From contig VHDE01000003.1 of assembly GCA_016871515.1 (NCBI GenBank), forward strand, positions 55,290 through 119,289: a stretch of 64,000 nt of DNA, in the 5' to 3' direction. Source of the stretch: Verrucomicrobiota bacterium. Lineage in GTDB: Bacteria; Verrucomicrobiota; Verrucomicrobiia; Limisphaerales; SIBE01. Every line of letters begins with the position of its first letter. The stretch's first letter is position 1. A model generated the notes under the pieces. That model saw only the letters and a list, made by a program, of their open reading frames with translations, was not told where the DNA came from and did not search any database. This document shows, piece by piece, positions 51,769-58,918 of this stretch. Position numbers and translations under genes: made by a program.

Positions 51769-52516
51769 TCAAGCAACGATGCCTGCTGTCGCCGCGTTTG
51801 ACGTATTCGACAAAGTTTTGTTCCATATGAGACAAAAGGTTGTTTGCTGCCGGAATGTCCGCAATTGTCGGCCGGCTTCCTCCAAAACTTCGATGCGGCG
51901 CTGCCAAGCGCGTTTTCCAAGATAGTCCTTCGGGAGAATCTTGTTTGGAAGAAGCGGGTCCGACGTGACTGCTTCGATCCAAGCTTCCCGTTCTGCGTTT
52001 GACCATCGCAGGAATGCCTTGGCAACAGTCTCGTTCTCCAGCAACTCATCGGGACGTTCCTCGAGCACTTTCAGATGGCGCGAATAACAACGATTGATTT
52101 GGTCGAAATTCCAAGCGCCGGCAACGATCTCGGCATCCGATTCACCCGCGCACGGCCGCGCTTCCAGAAGAATCAAGGATTCCACGTTGATGCCACCTCC
52201 GGAGAGGATATCCCGTTCCTTCTCCAAGGGGTCAGGCGTGATCCAGACGCTGTTTTGAAGACAACCAAATCTGCTGTTTCGAAGATAGCGCCGCAATCGA
52301 GTGCGGTCGGAGTTTCTTGTTATTGGAATGTCAAACAACACGAGCCGCCATCGCCCATCCCACGATCGAAACCAACGAGCTTCCGGGTCCCGTCCCCCCA
52401 GCGCATGCAATCGTCCCGTCGCTGTAGGAATCCGTCAGGTTGCGAAACGTCCGATGCAACAGCCTTTCCGCGTTCCAAAGAAGGAAGTTCAAGAATTCTT
52501 CAGTCCTCGGCTGCAT
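51769..52516 (-). pseudogene. PaaX-like regulator with internal deletion
   Basis: From ATG 52516 the start reads MQPRTEEFLNFLLWNAERLL and HRTFRNLTDSYS, the winged-helix N-terminus of PaaX-like repressors. In an adjacent frame the text resumes TGRLHALGGRDPEARWF, DGRWRLVLFDIPITRNSD, CLQNSVWITPDPLEKE and INVESLILLEARPCAGESDA, the PaaX C-terminal effector part, down to 51769. About 45 codons that should join the two, including much of the DNA-binding wing, are missing at ~52400-52430, and the frame changes there. The gene cannot make a normal repressor. It is bracketed by CATATG-centred palindromes at 51809 and 52552. Confidence 0.7.
51809..51845. promoter_or_regulatory. CATATG-centred palindrome, downstream copy
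   Basis: GACAAAGTTTTGTTCCATATG followed by AGACAAAAGGTTGTTTG: an imperfect palindrome around CATATG (51824-51829). It lies within the 3' end of the PaaX-like relic. It matches the copy at 52552-52583 when read in reverse (TTTTGTC.CATATG..ACAAAA), so both may be operator-like sites or the ends of a small element. Confidence 0.5.
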
Positions 52517-52551
52517 CTGGTCGAAAATTTAGCCAAAGAGCGCGCCTCGAT

Positions 52552-52583
52552 GCGAGCAAACTTTTGTCCCATATGCGACAAAA
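52552..52583. promoter_or_regulatory. CATATG-centred palindrome, upstream copy
   Basis: GAGCAAACTTTTGTCCCATA followed by TGCGACAAAAGTTTGTCG. Twelve bases each side of CATATG (52570-52575) are almost perfectly complementary (CAAACTTTTGTC/GACAAAAGTTTG). It lies 36 bp upstream of the PaaX-like ATG and between that gene and the divergent oxidoreductase, the usual place for a PaaX operator; a self-regulatory site is plausible. Confidence 0.55.
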
Positions 52584-52668
52584 GTTTGTCGGCTGCGTAT
52601 TCCGAACCTTCGCTTGATTTACCGAAATCTGTGCGTCATGAATCAGTGAAAACGAAAGGATCAAACCC

Positions 52669-54003
52669 ATGAAGACATTGAACCGCCGTGAGTTTGTGAA
52701 ACAATCGGCTGGCGCCGCAACAGCATTGGCCATGCTCGGCAGCAGTTCCAAGGCCGCGTCTGCTAACGAAAAGATCGTCGTCGGAGTAATGGGCATTGGC
52801 GGGCGCGGCACCGCTTTGGCCGGCATGTTTGCCAAGCGCAAAGATGTCGAAATCGCTTACCTCTGTGATGCTGATTCGCGGCGCTTTCCTTATGCACGGA
52901 AAGTTGTCGAGGAGACGCAAGGCAAGCCCGTCAGGTTCGTGCAAAATTTTCGGCGCATGCTTGAGGATCGCTCAGTGGACGCGATCATTAACGCGACGCC
53001 CGATCATTGGCATGCGCTGGGGAGCATTCTTGCCTGCCAAGCTGGTAAACATGTGTACGTCGAAAAACCGCTGGCGCACAATTTATGGGAGGGTTGGAAG
53101 ATGGTCGAAGCCGCGCGCAAGTACAAGCGCGTCGTGACCGTCGGCATGCAGAGCCGAAGCGCCGCGTACAATCGGGCCGCCCGCGAATTCATTCAGTCCG
53201 GCAAATTGGGCGACATCCACTTGGTTCGGGTCTACAACATGATGCAGCATCCGATGCAGAAGGCCGGCCCCGAACAGCCAATCCCCGACGGCTTGGACTA
53301 CGACATGTGGTGCGGACCGGCCGCCAAGTTACCTTACAACAGCGGACGGTACTGGCTCAACATGGCCGAATACAGTTGCGGCCCGATTCCAGGCGATGCC
53401 GTTCATCAGATCGATCTCGCCCGTTTCGTCATGGGCGATCCACCGCCGCCCAAGAGTGTGACTCATACCGGCGGCATCGTTGCGTTGCGCGACGGACGTG
53501 ACACGCCCGATACACAGTACGCCACCTATGAGTATGACAAGTTCACATTGCTTTTTCAGGGCTCGCTTTGGTCGCCGTACATGAAGAAAACTCCGGGCCA
53601 CCTTCGAGACGACGATATATTCTCGGATTGGCAATTCAACGCCACCAAGATCGAAATCCTCGGCACGAAAGCCTGCATGTATTTGGGGCGTCACGGCGAT
53701 GGCTGGCAGGTGTTCGATGCGGACGACAAATTGATCGACCAAGCTTTCGGGCGGCAAGGGGATCATCCGCACATCGAAAACTTCATTAAGTGCATCCGTT
53801 CTGGCGCGCTGCCTAATGCGGACGTGGAACAGGGACATCAATCCGTCCTCCTCTGCCATTTGGCGAATGCCGCGTGGCGCGCTGGAAATACGAAACTGCT
53901 CTTCGATGCGAAAACGGAGTCGTTTCCCGAAAAGCCTGAGGCGAACCAATTTCTGAAACGCGCGAGCTATCGGTCACCCTGGATAATTCCGAACGCGGTG
54001 TGA
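52669..54003 (+). CDS. Gfo/Idh/MocA family oxidoreductase, Tat-exported
   Basis: A 444-residue NAD(P)-dependent sugar oxidoreductase. A twin-arginine signal (NRREFVKQSAGAATALAMLG) implies export as a folded protein. The Rossmann fingerprint is VVGVMGIGGRGTALAGMF (~residue 45), the catalytic Lys is in GKHVYVEKPLAHN (~residue 128), and FNATKIEILGTKACMYLGRH and HIENFIKCIRSG lie in the substrate domain. Its substrate is probably a sugar or inositol. The ATG follows AAAGGA (52653-52658). The gene is divergent from the PaaX-like relic, with a palindrome between them. Confidence 0.88.
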   Translation: MKTLNRREFVKQSAGAATALAMLGSSSKAASANEKIVVGVMGIGGRGTALAGMFAKRKDVEIAYLCDADSRRFPYARKVVEETQGKPVRFVQNFRRMLEDRSVDAIINATPDHWHALGSILACQAGKHVYVEKPLAHNLWEGWKMVEAARKYKRVVTVGMQSRSAAYNRAAREFIQSGKLGDIHLVRVYNMMQHPMQKAGPEQPIPDGLDYDMWCGPAAKLPYNSGRYWLNMAEYSCGPIPGDAVHQIDLARFVMGDPPPPKSVTHTGGIVALRDGRDTPDTQYATYEYDKFTLLFQGSLWSPYMKKTPGHLRDDDIFSDWQFNATKIEILGTKACMYLGRHGDGWQVFDADDKLIDQAFGRQGDHPHIENFIKCIRSGALPNADVEQGHQSVLLCHLANAAWRAGNTKLLFDAKTESFPEKPEANQFLKRASYRSPWIIPNAV

Positions 54004-54027
54004 CGCGCAGTTTGACACGATTTCTCG

Positions 54028-54136
54028 GGAGCGCGGACATTCTTGCTCGCAGCAATTTGAAATGAAAAAGGCGCGTTCGAACCTTCAAGATTTGCCCAGT
54101 ATTCGAACGTTGTGCGCACAAGAATGTCCGCGCTCC
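54028..54136. repeat. GGAGCGCGGAC repeat, copy 3
   Basis: Arms GGAGCGCGGACATTCTTG (54028-54045) and CAAGAATGTCCGCGCTCC (54119-54136), perfectly complementary over 18 bp, loop ~73 bp. The core is the same as at 18459 and 58751. It lies between the oxidoreductase and the MoxR operon; the 54004-54295 gap holds no gene. Confidence 0.75.
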
Positions 54137-54295
54137 GGTTTGGTTGTGGCTCCGGCACGTTGTGGTGTATCGCAGAGTTTCATAAAGCATTACGTGCTCA
54201 GAACCTCAAGAACCTCATTGCCCCATTGCTTTAGCTTCGTTTTCGATTAGCTTTGAACTCTGTTATTGACCTGATTCGTCGGGGTCGCCTTCACT

Positions 54296-55384
54296 ATGGC
54301 GCAAATCAACTTGAATATGAGCGAGAAAACGGCGCAAGCCGCCAAAGACAAGACCGGAACCACTCCCGCTATTTCACCATCCTCTGCGGGTGATGTCGCG
54401 GCAACTGACGAATTGCGGAGCATTTATCAAAAGATGCGCGCCGAACTGGCCAAAGTCATCATTGGCCAAACCGACGTCATCGAACAGATGCTCATCTGCA
54501 TCCTGGCGCGCGGCCACGCTCTGCTGATGGGCGTTCCGGGGTTGGCGAAGACGACCATTGTCAATTCGCTGGCGCAAGTAATGTCTCTTCAGTTCAATCG
54601 CGTGCAATTTACGCCCGACCTAATGCCTTCGGATATTACGGGCACAGACATCCTTCAAGAAACGAATCAGCCGGGCCGCCGCGAATTCGTCTTCGTCAAG
54701 GGACCTGTCTTCGCCAACATCGTTCTGGCGGATGAAATCAATCGCACGCCGCCGAAGACGCAATCGGCGCTGCTCGAGGCGATGCAGGAACATCGTGTCA
54801 CGGTCGCCGGCCGTTATTTTTCGTTGCCCGCGCCGTTCTTCGTGCTGGCCACGCAGAATCCAATCGAACAGGAAGGCACGTATGCCTTGCCGGAAGCGCA
54901 ACTGGACCGCTTCATGTTTTTCATTCACGTCGATTATCCAGACCAAACCGAGGAACGCCGAATCGCGCGCGAAACAACGGGAGCACCTCCGGCGCCGTTG
55001 CAGAAGTTGATCAATGGCGATGAGGTAATGCGTTTTCAGGAAGTCGTGCAACGCGTTCCCGTGCCCGATCATATTTACGACACGGCGGTCGATTTGGTGC
55101 GCAGAACGCGGCCACGTTCGGATGAAGCGCCCGAATGGATCAAGAAATGGGTGACGTGGGGGGCCGGTCCGCGCGCCGTGCAATATTTGATTCGTGGGGC
55201 CAAGGCTCATGCAGTGTTGCAGGGGAGTTATCTGGCGCGCATGGAAGACCTCGAAGCGGTTGCTCAACCGGTCTTGACCCACCGTATCCTGACCAATTTC
55301 CAGGCCCAATCCGAGGGCATCACGAGCACCTTCATCGTGGAGAAGCTCGTTGAGGAGGTTCAAGCGGAGACACGCCGTGGCTGA
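54296..55384 (+). CDS. MoxR-family AAA+ ATPase
   Basis: A 362-residue AAA+ protein. Walker A is LMGVPGLAKTTIVNSLA (~residue 80), Walker B NIVLADEINRTPPKTQSALL (~residue 142), sensor 1 ATQNPIEQEGTYALPEAQLD, and the C-terminal helical lid. MoxR ATPases act as chaperones with vWA-domain partners. Here it is the first gene of MoxR-DUF58-BatA-VWA, the usual aerotolerance-type operon. Its last 8 bp overlap the GTG of the DUF58 gene. The N-terminal ~35 residues are low-complexity. Start chosen at ATG 54296. Confidence 0.9.
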   Translation: MAQINLNMSEKTAQAAKDKTGTTPAISPSSAGDVAATDELRSIYQKMRAELAKVIIGQTDVIEQMLICILARGHALLMGVPGLAKTTIVNSLAQVMSLQFNRVQFTPDLMPSDITGTDILQETNQPGRREFVFVKGPVFANIVLADEINRTPPKTQSALLEAMQEHRVTVAGRYFSLPAPFFVLATQNPIEQEGTYALPEAQLDRFMFFIHVDYPDQTEERRIARETTGAPPAPLQKLINGDEVMRFQEVVQRVPVPDHIYDTAVDLVRRTRPRSDEAPEWIKKWVTWGAGPRAVQYLIRGAKAHAVLQGSYLARMEDLEAVAQPVLTHRILTNFQAQSEGITSTFIVEKLVEEVQAETRRG

Positions 55385-56288
55385 ACGAGGCGCACAATTC
55401 CTGGACTCGAAAGTTCTGGCGCGATTGATGGCCCAGCCATTACTCGCGCGGTTTCCCATGGAAGGAAACGTTTCCGGCCAGCACCAAAGCCCGCACCGTG
55501 GTTCGAGTGTCGAATTTGCCGAGTATCGAAATTACGTGCCGGGGGATGACATTCGGCGCCTCGATTGGAGGGTGTTTGGCCGGACGGATCGATTTTACAT
55601 GAAGGAGTTCGAAGCCGAGACGAACCTTCGTTGTTGTTTCGTTCTAGATTGCAGCGCGTCGATGCGGTTCGTCGGCAAGCATGGGTCGAAGCTTGACTAC
55701 GCGCGACGGTTGATCGCGACGCTGGCCTATTTGATCGTCCATCAAGGCGATGCCGCCGGGCTATTATGTGTCGGCGAAAAGAATGTGTTCGACATTCCGC
55801 CGCGGCGAAATCCAGCGCATTTGCAGCTCATTTATGAAACGTTGGAAAAAGCCGAGCCCCGGGGCGAAACCGGATTAGTCGCCGCTTTGCATGATCTGGC
55901 GGAAAAAATCCGGCGACGGGCGCTCGTAATTGTGCTGTCGGATTTCTTCGCCGATCCAGATGCGTTGCTGAACTGCTTCCAACACCTGCGATTTCAAAAG
56001 CATGATCTGACGCTCTTTCATCTGTTGGACCGTATGGAACTCGATTTTCATTTTGATCGTCCGGTCCGCTTCGTCGATTTGGAAAGCTCGGTCAGTTTGG
56101 TGACCGAACCAGCGAGCATCCGCGAGGAGTACTTGCAGCAATTGCAGATGTTCCTGGCCCGGCTGAAAGCGGGATGTCGTGAGTTCAAGGCGGATTATCG
56201 GCAGATCACCACGGACCAGAATTATGCCGATGTTCTGGCGGACTTTCTGGTCGAGCGGGCCCGCTATGCGGCGATGGCATCGGTGTGA
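55377..56288 (+). CDS. DUF58 protein with vWA-like fold
   Basis: A 303-residue protein. The DUF58 signature FAEYRNYVPGDDIRRLDWRV (~residue 45) is present, and FVLDCSASMRFVG is a vWA-like DxSxS metal site (DCSAS). The C-terminal part has ALVIVLSDFFADPDALL. DUF58 proteins are clients of MoxR and link to envelope stress functions. Start: GTG 55377, behind GGAG at 55366-55369, overlapping moxR by 8 bp; a longer TTG start at 55350 is possible. The following gap of 279 bp contains the large inverted repeat. Confidence 0.85.
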   Translation: MAERGAQFLDSKVLARLMAQPLLARFPMEGNVSGQHQSPHRGSSVEFAEYRNYVPGDDIRRLDWRVFGRTDRFYMKEFEAETNLRCCFVLDCSASMRFVGKHGSKLDYARRLIATLAYLIVHQGDAAGLLCVGEKNVFDIPPRRNPAHLQLIYETLEKAEPRGETGLVAALHDLAEKIRRRALVIVLSDFFADPDALLNCFQHLRFQKHDLTLFHLLDRMELDFHFDRPVRFVDLESSVSLVTEPASIREEYLQQLQMFLARLKAGCREFKADYRQITTDQNYADVLADFLVERARYAAMASV

Positions 56289-56294
56289 AATGAA

Positions 56295-56566
56295 GAGACC
56301 CCTCTCCCTAACCCTCTCCCCATCCGATGGGGCGAGGGAAAAGAATTGCCTAATGCGGACCTGTTTGCCGAAGCGTCGTTCCCTCTCCCCATCGGATGGG
56401 GAGAGACTTCTCCGAAACACTCTGTCGCGCATTGGGACCATGAACCTGAAGGTAGGGCGCGTCACTCCGTGCGCGCCGCGAAGGGCTTGTTTCTTGGTTG
56501 TGCCCGGCGCGCACCGAGTGACGCGCCCTACCTTCAGGTTCATGGGGAGGGTTAGGGAGAGGGGGC
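56295..56566. repeat. nested inverted repeat inside MoxR operon
   Basis: Outer arms CCCCTCTCCCTAACCCTCTC (about 56300) and GGGGAGGGTTAGGGAGAGGG (about 56544-56563) enclose a second pair. The inner pair is ATGAACCTGAAGGTAGGGCG (56440-56459), continuing CGTCACTC, and its complement GAGTGACGCGCCCTACCTTC, continuing AGGTTCAT (56516-56543). A further pair CCCTCTCCCCATC/GATGGGGAGAGG lies to the left. The right outer arm ends 1 bp before the GTG of the BatA gene, so its GGGAGAGGGG run is the only candidate ribosome-binding site. It is inserted between co-transcribed genes. Confidence 0.75.
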
Positions 56567-56567
56567 T

Positions 56568-58586
56568 GTGACATTTCTTCAGCCTTTTGTTTTGTGGGGA
56601 CTGCCGTTGATCCTGGTGCCGATCATCATTCACCTGATCAACCGGCTCCGCCATCGCCCGCAGCCCTGGGCAGCCATGCGCTTCCTGGTTTCGGCCACGC
56701 GCAGTTCGATCAGTCACGCGAAACTGCGGCAATTTCTGATTTTGCTCTTTCGCGTTTTGGCCGTGCTGACATTGGTGCTATTCCTGGCCCGGCCTCTGGC
56801 AGGCGGTTGGCTCGGTTGGGCACTTTCGCCTGCGCCCGATGTGATTCTTATCCTACTGGACCGTTCTGCCAGCATGGAAACGCAATTGGCCGGCACGACC
56901 AGCTCGGGACGTGAGCAAGCGATCAAATTGCTTTCCGAAGCGGCCCAAAAATTTGAAGAGAGCAGTCATGTCGTTCTGATCGAAAATGCCTTTCGCGCAC
57001 CGCAGGAGATTTCAAAGTCAGGCCGCTTGGCCGAACTTTCGCTTGCCGCGGCGACGGATACGGCCGCGGACATTCCCGCGATGATGCAAGCGGCTGTCAC
57101 CTGGCTGGTCGAGAATCAGGCAGGCACCGCCGAGGTTTGGATCGCCTCCGATTTGCAGAGCAGCAATTGGCTGCCTGAGGATACACGCTGGAAAACAGTC
57201 ATCGCTCAACTCAATTCGCTTCCGCAACGGGTTCGCGTGCGATTGCTGGCTCTCGATCGAAATCAAGAAGCCAACATGTCGATTGCCTTGAAAGAGATCA
57301 GCCGTCGCCAACGATCGGGCCAGGCTGAGCTGCACTCCGTCGCCGATGTGCAACGAAACGTCACGACGTCCGAGCCAATTCCCCTAGGTGTGAATTTGGA
57401 CAACGCACATTCGCAGGTTGAACTGAACATGGACGGGCAAGCGCTGCGCTGGCGGCACAAGATTGGGATCGATGACAAAAAGTCGGGCGGCTGGGGAAGC
57501 TTTCAATTGCCGGTCGATGCCAATCGTCGCGATAATACGACTTATTTCGCCTACGGGCCGGAGACGGCGTTGCGCGCTATCGTCGTCTCGAGCGATCCCG
57601 CTCAGGCCCGATACTTGAAATTAGCGGCGACTGCACAAGCGAACAATACACCGCGACCGGCTCAAGTGATTACGCCAGCAGAACTTCAGACCACCAGTTG
57701 GGACGATTGCACATTATTAATCTGGCAGGAAGCGTTGCCGAGCGGCGCCGTGGCCGAGCGTGTGCGAACCTTCGTCGAAGAAGGAGGCGTTGCGATCTTC
57801 TTCCCTTTCGGCCGGATTGATGCCCAGCAATTTGCTGGATTCAGTTGGGGCGAAGTCCAATCGGCGGCCGGGGAACGCGGTTGCCGGATTGTGCGATGGG
57901 ATCAGGAACAGGGGCCGCTCGCGCGCACTGATGAAGGTTTGAGTTTGCCTGTGGGCCAAATCGCGTTTCAACGGCGGCAATTGATCGGCGGGGCAAAAAA
58001 CGTGCTGGCTGGGTTTGACGATGGCACGCCGTTTCTGGCGCGCCAGTCGATAGGCCGCGGTGAAGTTTTCTTTTGCGCAACGCTGCCGGTCCAAGAGTGG
58101 TCGAATCTAAGCGAAGGTCCGGTTTTGGTGCCCATGATCCAACGGCTGTTGCAAGCGGGAAGCCGCCGTTTGCAACCGGCTGCGTCGGTGTCGGTGGGCG
58201 AAATTACAACGAATGATGCGAGTTCGCGCTGGGCGCCGGTCGATTCGGCAGGTCCCAAGGATGCGCGAATCCACGCGGGTGTTTATCGGTCGGGCGAACG
58301 TTTGCTGGCGGTCAACCGGCCGGCGCACGAAGATGACCCGGAGGTTTTGGAATTGGAGGCAGCTCAGCGTTTGCTCAGCCAGCTGTCATTTCAGATGTTT
58401 CAAGAAAGCAGGAGCGCGAGCGATCAATTGCAAGGCGAGTTCTGGCGGGTCTTCTTGTTTGCCATGCTCCTTTGCTTGTTGGCGGAAGCTGTGTTGATTT
58501 TGCCCTCTCGGCGTTCGGGAACACGAAAGCTGGAAGGGATCGCAGCCGTCGCGCGCGATACACCTGAGGTGATCAAGGTATCATGA
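56568..58586 (+). CDS. BatA-domain vWA membrane protein
   Basis: A 672-residue membrane protein. The N-terminal BatA domain (MTFLQPFVLWGLPLILVPII, then IHLINRLRHRPQPWAAMRFL) has two membrane helices. A vWA domain follows with a metal-ion site LILLDRSASM (DxSxS, ~residue 98). A C-terminal helix (VFLFAMLLCLLAEAVLIL) anchors the end. The middle holds a beta-rich and a glutamine-amidotransferase-like segment. It works with MoxR and the other vWA proteins of this operon, in envelope integrity or stress by inference. Start: GTG 56568 with the repeat arm as ribosome-binding site. Confidence 0.82.
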   Translation: MTFLQPFVLWGLPLILVPIIIHLINRLRHRPQPWAAMRFLVSATRSSISHAKLRQFLILLFRVLAVLTLVLFLARPLAGGWLGWALSPAPDVILILLDRSASMETQLAGTTSSGREQAIKLLSEAAQKFEESSHVVLIENAFRAPQEISKSGRLAELSLAAATDTAADIPAMMQAAVTWLVENQAGTAEVWIASDLQSSNWLPEDTRWKTVIAQLNSLPQRVRVRLLALDRNQEANMSIALKEISRRQRSGQAELHSVADVQRNVTTSEPIPLGVNLDNAHSQVELNMDGQALRWRHKIGIDDKKSGGWGSFQLPVDANRRDNTTYFAYGPETALRAIVVSSDPAQARYLKLAATAQANNTPRPAQVITPAELQTTSWDDCTLLIWQEALPSGAVAERVRTFVEEGGVAIFFPFGRIDAQQFAGFSWGEVQSAAGERGCRIVRWDQEQGPLARTDEGLSLPVGQIAFQRRQLIGGAKNVLAGFDDGTPFLARQSIGRGEVFFCATLPVQEWSNLSEGPVLVPMIQRLLQAGSRRLQPAASVSVGEITTNDASSRWAPVDSAGPKDARIHAGVYRSGERLLAVNRPAHEDDPEVLELEAAQRLLSQLSFQMFQESRSASDQLQGEFWRVFLFAMLLCLLAEAVLILPSRRSGTRKLEGIAAVARDTPEVIKVS

Positions 58587-58918
58587 CTTTCAGTGTGGAC
58601 ATCGCTGGCAACGCTGCAGCGCAGATTTTCGGTCTGCTGTATTGCGGCCAATCAACCGCTGTTGGGCGGCGGAAGGATGCGGTAGCTGACAGGCAGAACA
58701 ACCCGTGGGGTGCGGAGTGCATGCCTCAAACTCTTTCGCGCACCGCATCCATGAACCGTACGGAGCGCGGACAGCCTTGTCCGCGCTCCGTACGATTCAT
58801 GGGGAAGGTTAGGGCGAGGGGCGGCATTCGCGTCAAAACGGTTCCTATCGCTTCCCGATCTTCTGGCACCCAGCTAAAACGGCGTGTTAATGAGGACACT
58901 CCGGAGGCCATGCCATGA
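58583..58918 (+). CDS. doubtful ORF bridging the BatA and VWA genes
   Basis: An open frame of 111 codons starts in the stop of the BatA gene (ATGA at 58583) and ends in the start of the next gene (ATGA at 58915). The coupling at both ends looks like a real gene, but the middle is the translated palindrome at 58751-58800 (NRTERGQPCPRSVRF), and no family was recognised. More likely it is a gap filled by repeat DNA, or a small gene decayed by repeat insertion. Confidence 0.2.
   Translation: MTFSVDIAGNAAAQIFGLLYCGQSTAVGRRKDAVADRQNNPWGAECMPQTLSRTASMNRTERGQPCPRSVRFMGKVRARGGIRVKTVPIASRSSGTQLKRRVNEDTPEAMP
58751..58800. repeat. GGAGCGCGGAC repeat, copy 4 (compact)
   Basis: A 50-bp hairpin: CCGTACGGAGCGCGGAC, loop AGCCTT, GTCCGCGCTCCGTACG, with ATGA and TCAT at its ends. 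It is the shortest and most perfect member of the family also seen at 18459, 48351 and 54028. It is followed by GGGGAAGGTTAGGGCGAGGGG, a variant of the outer arm of the 56295 repeat. It lies in the 58587-58914 gap. Confidence 0.75.
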
